From positions 1-56,342 of the forward strand of contig JADKCY010000015.1 of NCBI GenBank assembly GCA_016718605.1: a stretch of 56,342 nt of DNA, read 5' to 3'. Shown here piece after piece: positions 40,701 to 48,300 of the stretch (the stretch's first letter is position 1; each line of letters starts with the position of its first letter). The notes under the pieces were generated by a model. It had not been told where the DNA came from. It worked only from the letters and a program-made list of their open reading frames with translations, and ran no database searches. The translations under genes and the position numbers were made by a program. Source of the stretch: Lysobacterales bacterium. GTDB taxonomy: Bacteria > Pseudomonadota > Gammaproteobacteria > Xanthomonadales > Xanthomonadaceae.

Positions 40701-43700
40701 CCAGGCCTCCGTTGGCGTAGGCCAGCACCTCGTTCATGTACTGGGCGCTGGAGTCAGCACGGGCGTTCCACATGACCAGCGGCGGCGCTGTCTGGGCGTG
40801 CGTAAGCTGGTAGCCCCAATCCAAGGCGAGATCCCACTTGGCCGTGTCGGTCGGGACGGTCGGCCCCGGCCAGTACAGGTTCCATGCCTCGTTGAGCATC
40901 CCGTCTAGCAGGCCCATGTACTGATCGTCCTTGGGCGACGGGTCGGCCTTGCGGCCCCAGGTGGTGTTGGCCGTGACCAGCCGGTTCTGCATCCCGCGCT
41001 CGGCGAACTCGCGACGGATGGCCCTGACGAGCCGCAGATGCCACTCCTTGAAGGCGGCCTTTTCCTCGGGGTCGCTGCTGTACACGGTCCCGTCTTGGTC
41101 GAAGTCGATGGTGTCGCCGCAGGCGTAGTTGTTGCACATCCAATCCGAAAGCGTGGTGTCGCTGTCGTCGAGGAAGAATCCGGCCCACTCGCCGTCAGTG
41201 CCGCTACCCTCGTAAGTCTCGACTAGGATCTTGGCGATGGTGTCGGCCATCGTCGGGATCATCACGTTGTTGTACATCTGGCCTTGGTAGAAGTCGCCTT
41301 CGACAATGTTTCCGGCAACGTCCCTGCCGAATCCCGAGTTATCCGGTAACGACTCCATGTAGTTCATCACGCGCTTATGAACCGACAGCGGCGGCGAGTC
41401 GGCCCAGTAGTCGTACACGCAGAACGCGGTGTAGTACGTCAGGTAGATGGCGTCAGGGTTGATCGCACGGATGCGCCCCAGCAGGCCATCGAAGCCGACT
41501 TCGTTCATCTCTGGACCCTCAAGCGAATGAGGGGAGCCGACGATCATGTCGAAGCCCGCCAGCTTCTCAACGTCATCCTGCGCCAGCGGCACATGATCTG
41601 CCGGGTCTTGATACCAGAACGCCCAGTAGGCGGGCCGGTCGAGCGTCCTGATCGTCCCCGGCGTGGTAGCGAATGACGCCGTGGGCGCGCTCTCGTTGCC
41701 TGCCGCATCGACGGCCGTGACGTAGTAGTTGTGCGGCGACCCGTTGACGGCCGTGAGATCCTGATAGAATGGCGTGTTGGATGTGCCGACTAGCGTGGTG
41801 TCGGCCGCGTTGTCGAAGAAGCGGTAGATGCGGTACGACACGGCCTCTGCGGTCGCTGACGGAGCCCAAGTGAGGACGGCCGAGCCGTTCTGTCCGTAGG
41901 CAAGCGCCGACGCGGGCGCCGGTGGCGCGGTGACATCGAACGAGTTAGCGACTGCTCTCGGCGTCCTGATGCTGGGAATCCAGCGGTTGTCGATGCCGTT
42001 GGGCTTGGCCCACACCCGATCGGTGGCGAACATCTGGAAGGTGTCCGGCCGCGATGAATTGAACGGGTGGTCGATGAACGTGGACGATGCAGCGTACCAG
42101 TCGCCAAGCTCGGCCATCGTCATGTACCGACCGCCGAGCAGGTTGGTGACGTAGGCAATTCGGCCAAGCTCGTCGGCGTTCACGCCCTCGCCGGCATAGT
42201 ACCCAGACCCGCCGCTCTTAAGGTCATGAACAAAGAAGTTGACTACTCCCGTGCCGTCTCCGCGCCGCTGGAACACCAGCCGCTTCATATTGTTCACGAC
42301 CTTCGGCAGATGCGTCAGGCTGGTGCTGTTGCTGTCGGGAGGACCGACAATGAGTTGATGCGTTCCCATCGGGAACTGCTCACGGATATTCCGAACATGC
42401 CTTTGCGTGTGCGACACATGCAGAGCCGCCGAGTCTGCGCTTGCCCTGTATCCGGCAGCAGGCAGTGAGTAGTATTTGTCCCTGTCGTATGTTCCCGTGC
42501 TGCCGAGCGTGCGCCATGCCTTATAGCCGTGGTCAACCAGCACGCGCTGGGCGTAAGCCTCGAGGAACGACACGGGAGCACCGAACGACTTGGCGAACCG
42601 TGGCGACTGCCTCATGTCCTCGTCGATGATCCCGAGCGCACGGGCGCTGTCGCCAATCGCGTACATCCAGTTCGGCCCGAAGTCCACGACCATCGAGTCG
42701 TAGGCCGCAGACGCAATGCCGGTGCCAGCCGCGACGATTCGGTTGTGGTAGCCTTTCGACGGGCTGTGGAACTTGGAGTGGCTTCCGTACTCGTTGCCAC
42801 GGTTGTAGATGTCGAACAATTCGGCAAGCGACAGGCGCCGCGTCTGGTCGCTCACCCCGACCACGCCAAGTCCGGGGAGCGCGTTGTACTGCTTGAAGCC
42901 GAACATGGTGAACTTGCCGCCTCGGGCCTCAAGCGTGTCGGCGTAAGCCTTGTTAGCAATGGCCCCGAGGTCGTCGGTCTGGAACACCAGCGCCCAATCG
43001 CTCGATCCAAAGGGCTTCGCGTATCGCTTCGTGACGTACTTCACAATTACAGCAGGCATGCGGCGCGTTGCCGTTGTCGAGGCATCCCACCTGAAATGCT
43101 GAAATGACATGGTGAACGCGCCATTATCGGCAAGGTTCATCATGAATCCGGTGTTGGGGGCGCCGTTCACAAACGACTGCACGGTGTTGGTGATGTAGAT
43201 GGGCAGGTTGGACTTCTCAGGAACGTCGGGGCCGGTTACGCCGGTCCAATCGGACACCTGGCTTACGTCCCAGAGCTTGGGCAGGTAGTCAAGGTCGGGC
43301 ACCCACGGGTAGCGCGTGGTGCCGCCCCATGCGCCAGCCGGACCTGTGGACTCCTGCGAGGTCCAGGCCGCGTGCGCCACATAGTCGGCCGATCCAACGT
43401 CCTTGACGAGCATCCACTTGTCCCAGGCCGGGTGCAGCGGCTGCGCGATGATCGAATCGGTGTACGACAGCAGCGCAGGCGCTGACGCAATCGACAGATT
43501 CACCGATGCGCTGACGATGGTGGAATTAGCCGGTATGTAGTTCTCGAACGGGATGTAGACGAACTCTGACTTGCGGACGGACTGCGGGAAAGACAGGTCG
43601 AGCATCCTGATCCCGGCGGTGACAAACGATGTAGCCGACTGGATCATGATGCGGTCGCCGGTGGCGTTGATGTAGCCGGTGGTGTCAGCCGCGGTCGGGC

Positions 43701-44073
43701 TCAGGTTGGAAATGTTGGCGTAAGCGAACGATGTGACTCCACCTGCCCCGAGCTTGATGAACGTGGCCGGGCTACCCTGCCCATTGCGGCCGAGCAGCAC
43801 ATCGTTCAGGTAGTGAACCCGCGTGAGGTCGGCCGCGATCTGCCCGCTGGTTGGGTAGCCGAAGGTGTCGGTCGCCGCGTCAACCAGCGTCTCGGGCGAG
43901 AAGATCACCGTATTCGTGTCCAAGAGGGCAGGGCCACTGCCTGCGGTCATCCATCCCCTGCCGCCGTAGGCGCTCTTGGTGGTCTTGTTCCATGCCCCGC
44001 CCGTCCATCCGCCCAGAACGACAAGGAGCACCGCCAGCAGCGGCCCCAGGATGCACTTATTCCGCCAGGACAC
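37774..44073 (-). CDS. Giant multidomain tail protein with deacetylase, glycosidase-like, FN3 and lectin-like modules, 2,099 aa
   Basis: It starts MSWRNKCILGPLLAVLLVVL, a hydrophobic signal/anchor segment. A beta-rich region (~60-345) comes next. At ~355-650 is a polysaccharide-deacetylase (NodB-like) domain with the metal pair TDD (residues 367-369) and HSKFH (H432/H436). An FN3 module spans ~714-803. At ~812-1230 is a TIM-barrel glycosidase-like domain (AFWYQDP ... WAGFFLDDSD) containing an EF-hand-like calcium loop (DFDQDGTVYSSDPEE). Several FN3-like modules follow (~1380-1690), then an IPT/TIG-like segment (ITQGGDVVIGGSGFG) and a concanavalin/lyase-like fold (WHQLQFEFIDSS, IKVWYDGTLAYSRQGF). 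Domain identities are from motifs only. It probably digests or binds host surface polysaccharide. The start overlaps the upstream gene. Confidence 0.75.
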   Translation of the reverse strand: MSWRNKCILGPLLAVLLVVLGGWTGGAWNKTTKSAYGGRGWMTAGSGPALLDTNTVIFSPETLVDAATDTFGYPTSGQIAADLTRVHYLNDVLLGRNGQGSPATFIKLGAGGVTSFAYANISNLSPTAADTTGYINATGDRIMIQSATSFVTAGIRMLDLSFPQSVRKSEFVYIPFENYIPANSTIVSASVNLSIASAPALLSYTDSIIAQPLHPAWDKWMLVKDVGSADYVAHAAWTSQESTGPAGAWGGTTRYPWVPDLDYLPKLWDVSQVSDWTGVTGPDVPEKSNLPIYITNTVQSFVNGAPNTGFMMNLADNGAFTMSFQHFRWDASTTATRRMPAVIVKYVTKRYAKPFGSSDWALVFQTDDLGAIANKAYADTLEARGGKFTMFGFKQYNALPGLGVVGVSDQTRRLSLAELFDIYNRGNEYGSHSKFHSPSKGYHNRIVAAGTGIASAAYDSMVVDFGPNWMYAIGDSARALGIIDEDMRQSPRFAKSFGAPVSFLEAYAQRVLVDHGYKAWRTLGSTGTYDRDKYYSLPAAGYRASADSAALHVSHTQRHVRNIREQFPMGTHQLIVGPPDSNSTSLTHLPKVVNNMKRLVFQRRGDGTGVVNFFVHDLKSGGSGYYAGEGVNADELGRIAYVTNLLGGRYMTMAELGDWYAASSTFIDHPFNSSRPDTFQMFATDRVWAKPNGIDNRWIPSIRTPRAVANSFDVTAPPAPASALAYGQNGSAVLTWAPSATAEAVSYRIYRFFDNAADTTLVGTSNTPFYQDLTAVNGSPHNYYVTAVDAAGNESAPTASFATTPGTIRTLDRPAYWAFWYQDPADHVPLAQDDVEKLAGFDMIVGSPHSLEGPEMNEVGFDGLLGRIRAINPDAIYLTYYTAFCVYDYWADSPPLSVHKRVMNYMESLPDNSGFGRDVAGNIVEGDFYQGQMYNNVMIPTMADTIAKILVETYEGSGTDGEWAGFFLDDSDTTLSDWMCNNYACGDTIDFDQDGTVYSSDPEEKAAFKEWHLRLVRAIRREFAERGMQNRLVTANTTWGRKADPSPKDDQYMGLLDGMLNEAWNLYWPGPTVPTDTAKWDLALDWGYQLTHAQTAPPLVMWNARADSSAQYMNEVLAYANGGLVNANLANDWSSDSSAPVMGRRKAALTGGALATAFYDTVAGNATADTLRVVSGDLVARMVMSRNAGDLSNQYAVWPYLITGPGGEILSRSSFWELPNEAGPPPPPEFFAIPNRDREVLLKVDNESFSGEPAFTNVFRVYRALAEFEAVQDSFHLHMTVPFVAQADSQYFSITDTDVTNGQGYCYQLASVDLLGQSSTYDNTDCATPDDLVAPSAVTDLVAAGGNGFIDVDWLHVGAPADMDRYRITRRVLDSGDAFAALDSVSITAYQDSSAISGVSYEYNVRAIDDDGLESGLAASPAVGSWLGVIPATYSPPQLVRALSDNPSGRTTVLVVAPSDPTGVTGYTIYRGPWSGVTATDTTLCIKRIGINLPPGAFQSVTFEDDTADTDPDSAFQYTARVLYSGHASAKYATPAGAFTNGGFSAQFPACAAFGTGATTAVAVTSIAGADSTRIFRGVSSGTQLHIATVPATTNPWDDPASSPNTDYWYKVRQVDGALVSGFSNVSGPARWTSVVSGDPTITSVTGTITQGGDVVIGGSGFGSKPTAAPLVFDTVESGAFSPSWTSYFALAVRDHTANPTEKRHANSRYSGWANMKGNRTGVENQSLGDARSFATFQKGTQSRTHFASYWFRLKDWEWGTTGEGGGDGSLANVKIFRLWDYGDYDNFIMATEYFSGGGSVYMKMSTFPNCNGTNVPTISDWTLSGLKSAATNETWHQLQFEFIDSSAVGAADASIKVWYDGTLAYSRQGFISRQCSTSQNPRLYGLGFYDSWWDSSTDDNFFYIDDAYYDTSLARVELGNASTYAACTHRELQPATAWNNGSISIKANVGSFANSAQAWLYVIDADGTPTGTLNGYEVEIGAASSKNYHDFESLSYTAVGTYFRVTSAYWPAGTSAALRVRVVDAFTGVAVDDDTSDDSNPVLNLLLTDLVVGSQYRVEYQTITAESGYDSIDEWQTLVGPYTQPGRGSEYTGDLTRE

Positions 44074-44428
44074 GACCGCTACCTCCGCTGATGAAGTAGG
44101 CCTCGGGACCAGGGCCCTTGTCGAAGGTGAATTGCACTGTCTCGCCGGCCAGGACGCTCAGGTTGGTGTCGCCGCGGGCGGCAGCCATGCCAATCGGCAC
44201 CCACCCGTCGTCACCCGTAGCCCTGGTGCCCTTGGTGTAGGTGTGCAGCGAGATCGTGATATCGGAGCCGCCGGCCGTGATCTGGAAGAACTCACAGGGG
44301 CCCTGGTCGCCGGGGGCCGACGCGTAGAGCTTGTGCCGGCCGGCCGCGGCCGAGTTGACGACCCAGTGAGGCACGCCAGCCCCGAGGGAAACCGACGCCA
44401 CCAGCATGATTGCGAGGATCTTTCTCAT
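44057..44428 (-). CDS. Small secreted protein with signal peptide, 123 aa
   Basis: The first ~19 residues (MRKILAIMLVASVSLGAG) are a signal peptide. The mature part is beta-rich with conserved Gly/Thr (GRHKLYASAPGDQGPCEFFQI, DITISLHTYTKGTRATGDDG, ETVQFTFDKGPGPEAYFI), compatible with a single beta-sandwich domain. It overlaps the giant tail gene start (44073) by 17 bases, so the two are translated together. A partner of the giant tail protein, or an exported envelope factor, is possible. Confidence 0.6.
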   Translation of the reverse strand: MRKILAIMLVASVSLGAGVPHWVVNSAAAGRHKLYASAPGDQGPCEFFQITAGGSDITISLHTYTKGTRATGDDGWVPIGMAAARGDTNLSVLAGETVQFTFDKGPGPEAYFISGGSGRVLAE

Positions 44429-44440
44429 CTTGTTCTCCTT

Positions 44441-45301
44441 CTAGGTCAGCTCGACCTTGCGCCATGAGCCAGTCAGGGTGTCGTGGGACAGCAGGTAGTG
44501 GTGTGTCGATGTGTCGGTCTGGCTGATGACCAGGCCGCCACCATCCGAAGCGTGCTCGGTGATGGTCAGGTCGCCAGTCGAGGTTGTGCGGGTGATCAGG
44601 TGGACAAAGCCGTTGCCCATTTCGGCGATGGCCGGCAGCGCGTGGGTGTGGTTGACGCCCAGTTCGCTGTTGGTGACGACCAGGGGGCCATCCATGAAGT
44701 CGGTCACGTCGATGGCGAGCCCGTTGGTGGAGATCGTGGTATAGCCCTTGATCTCGCCGCCCTTGATGACGCCGAACTCCCAGCGGCACAGCGTCGAGCT
44801 GGACGCCTTGACCAGGTAGGCCACGACAACCGACCCGTAGCGCATCTCGTAGTAGGTGATGTGGCCAGGGAGCGACGACTGGGTTACGCCCAGGGTCCAC
44901 TTCCCGTACGGGTTAGGCGCCCCGTAGATCACGACAGTCTCGCCGCCGAGGCGGGCGCCCCAGTACGGGAGAATGACGGTAGGGTTGGTGAGGGTCGAGG
45001 CCGGCGTGATGGTCGTGGCGGCGTCCAGGTCGACAGTGAAGGGCGTCACAGTTGCCCTGTAGGCGGTCCCAGCCAGGGCGGCCTGCAATGCCGTGATGTT
45101 GGCCTCGGCGTCGCTCACGTCGCCTTCCAGCTCGGTCACACGGGAAACTGTGGACGCCCCCTCTTCCTGGAGATCCACAATCTGGGAGTCCTGGAGGTTC
45201 GACCGGGAGATCAGCTGGCCGAAGTTGGCTGTCAGGTGAACGGCCTTGTACCGAAGCCCTGACACAATTTCGGCCATGTAGAGAAGCGACAGGTTTGCCA
45301 T
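44441..45301 (-). CDS. Tail-fibre-like protein, 286 aa
   Basis: The ATG at 45301 directly follows the giant polyvalent gene stop (45302). An N-terminal segment (SLLYMAEIVSGLRYKAVHLTA) is followed by a short coiled coil (QDSQIVDLQEEGASTVSRVTEL, then EANITALQAAL) and a beta-rich C-terminal half with Thr/Ser/Gly strands (HYLLSHDTLTGSWRKVEL). Such fibre proteins attach to the tail and carry the receptor-binding domain at the C-terminus. No chaperone cut-site motif is visible. Confidence 0.65.
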   Translation of the reverse strand: MANLSLLYMAEIVSGLRYKAVHLTANFGQLISRSNLQDSQIVDLQEEGASTVSRVTELEGDVSDAEANITALQAALAGTAYRATVTPFTVDLDAATTITPASTLTNPTVILPYWGARLGGETVVIYGAPNPYGKWTLGVTQSSLPGHITYYEMRYGSVVVAYLVKASSSTLCRWEFGVIKGGEIKGYTTISTNGLAIDVTDFMDGPLVVTNSELGVNHTHALPAIAEMGNGFVHLITRTTSTGDLTITEHASDGGGLVISQTDTSTHHYLLSHDTLTGSWRKVELT

Positions 45302-48300
45302 TTACTGCTGGCTCCTTGCTCTGCGGATGGACTCTCGGAAGGCCCTGATCTGGGGGGACATCCGGTCGACGTACTCCTGCCCTTCCTTCTCGGCGGTATA
45401 CAGCTCGGTGACGACCGCCTCGACCGTCAGGTGCATATACCGTTGCAACCGTTCGATTTCGTCGCGTTTCTGCGTGGGAGTATATGCGCCAAAACCTTCC
45501 ATTTCAATCGTTTTGATGGCGCCGATGATCTGGGTCGACATGGCCACCGTCGCGGCCAGCTGGTCGTACATGGCCAGGTACGGCAGGTCGTCCTCCAGGA
45601 TCTCGGCCAGGGCCATCTGGTCCAGCTGGCCATTGGTGGCCCGGTCAAAGGTGGCCTTGACCGTCCTGGCCCGCTCGGTCATGTCGAACAGGTCGGCCAT
45701 GTAGCGGGTCGTGGCCGGCTCGCCGACCTCGATCATCGCGTTGAGGGCCAGCGGCCAGTCCGAGGCGATGACATTGAACAGCTTGGGCACCGCCGGCTTG
45801 GTCCGGCGCATCTGGGGGTCGGACGCGCGGATCAGCACGTCGGTCAAGGCCTGGACGTAGTCGGCCGCGGCGCCGAAGCTGGAGCGGGCCCAGTGGTCGA
45901 GAAGAACCGGGCTCTTGAAGTGCTCAGGCACTGGCGCATGGTCGAGCAGGCTGGCCAGCTTGCGGGCCATCAGGCTCGTCCTGACGTGGTACTGGTACTC
46001 GGAAATGATCTTCTCCTGCGAGCTGCTGACAATCTTGCCCCCGCGGAACAGGGAGTAGTTGGCCGCCATCTCGGCGCCAGCCACCAGCATCGGCGCGACG
46101 GCCGTTGCCTGGAACGGGTTGATCATCGACAGCAGCTCGGGGCCCAGGCGGTCGAAGGCCTTGGGATCCTTGTCGGAGATCTTTTGCAGCGCGTGCTCCC
46201 AGATCGTCCCGAAGAAGTAGCCGAGCTGGAACGGCTTGGGCACCATGTAGCGCGTCTCGCCGTGGTCAGGCGACCAGATCCAGAACATGTCTTTTTGCCA
46301 GCGGTTAGCCTTCTGGTACCACTCTTCATCCTTGTTGGCCCACCAGTTGGCCAGGCTGTGCAGCGTGATCGTCAGGAAGGCCATCACCCAGTTGTACCGC
46401 TTGTTCTTGACGCTGCGGCTGAACAGCACGCGACGGCTCAGGTCCATGCCCTGGAGACCGGCGTGCAGGAAGGACCACATGACGCCCATCGTCGGCAGGC
46501 TGGTGCCGCGGCGCTGGAAGTCGGTCGACGCTTCGCGAGCGTTGAGGCCGGCTTCGAGCCGGGCATCCTTCGCATCCATCTTCTTGGTGGCATACAGGTC
46601 GTTGCGGGTCTTTTTGTAGACCGCCAGCCTGGTTGCGCTCTCCAGGTTCGAGGCAAACAGCGTCATCGCCACCAGGGGGTGCTTCACCAGGTAGTTGCGC
46701 TCGCCCTCGGTGGCCTCGAACAGGTCGATCATCTGCTGCTCCAGCTTGGTGCCGGTCTTGTTCCTGATCGGCTTCCCGCTGCCGGACATCTGCACGATCT
46801 TCAGGGCCCGCTTCTCGCTCGACTCCAGGTCCATCGAGAACAGGTCCGAGTAGAACGCATAGTTGCGCATCGCCTCTTCGTAGATCTCCGAGCGCAGGCC
46901 GGCCTGCACTTTGCCCATCTGGAACATCGCATTGAGCAGCCGCGGGCCCATCATCACCAGGTCGGTCACGGCCCTGATCGGGCCTTTCTGGATATTGATC
47001 AGGTGCTGGCTGGTGACAAGGGCCTGCCCCACGTCGCGGAACATATTGCGGAACGGAAACTTCGGGCTGTACGACGTGGCGCCCAGGCGCTGGAGGCGGG
47101 CCATCGTGCCCAGGGCGCTGACGGCAACGTCGTGGCTTCCGTGGCCCTGGCCCGAGAACATCGCCCAGATGTGCTCGTTGACCTCGTAGTAGACGACCTT
47201 GCCGTTGCGGATGAAAGAGATCGTGCCAGGCGACTGCACGCCCGAGACGATCCACAGCTGGGCCATGGTGTCGCGCTGGGCCTCGCTGAGGCCGAACGTC
47301 GAGACGACCTGGTCGATCTCGAACGGCCCGTAGTGGTCGCCGATCGGATCGCCCTGGGGGTTGTCGATCAGGACTTCCGCGGCTGCGTCGCCAGTTGGCA
47401 CTCCGGCCGCGTCCAGCAGCTCGCCGCGGGTGATACTGGTCGGGTGGCGGTCGGGCGCCTTCTGGTTGCCCAGCCACTCGCGCCCGGTGATCTTCTCGGC
47501 GTCCTTGCTGATCTCCGACAGCTTGTCGACCGTCTCGGCCATGCGGGCCGACTGCTTGGCCATCATCGTTGCCCGCACCAGGTAGGCCGCGTTGTTCAGG
47601 CAGGCCTCGATCGGCGGGATGATGAACTCGCCCTCCTTCAGCAGGCCCATGTTGTCCAGCAGATGCTTGGCCTTCACGTTCTGCCCGGTGGCGTTGATCG
47701 CAGACCGAGGATCCCAGCCGGACATCAGGTGCAGCGGGACGTAGCTCTGGTACATGCTCTTGACGTGGTCACGCTGTTCCTTGCTCATGACGCCGGCGCG
47801 GTAGGAGTATTCCAGCAGGTCGTTCATCCAGCTGGTGATCTCATCGGCCGCGGTTGACCACAACTGGAACTTGCCCTCACAGGCCGCCACGTTGGCCTGG
47901 GCCTGCTTGTACCGCTCGACGTGCAGCGGGTTCTTCCAGTTGATGAACGTCTCGCCGTTGGCCTTCTTGGCCCGCTCGACTTCGAGGATCTGCCGGTCGA
48001 TCAGGTACTGGTTGAAGTAGTCGTAGTTGCCGGCGATCTCGTAGTTCTTGTCCATCAGGATCTGGAGCAGGCCGATCTGATTGATCTTCTTCGACGAGTC
48101 GTCCAGCTCGGTGATCCCCTTCTCGAAGAACATCTTCACGGCGCCGCCCCAGCCGTTATAGAGCTGGCCCATGCGGATGACGTCGTTGGAGATCGCCCGG
48201 TCGATGCGCTTGGCCGGGATGAACGCGGCCGGCAGGCCCATCTGCTTCATCGAGTCCTGCATCTGGGCGGTCGCCCGGTCCACCGACAGCTGCGCCATGT

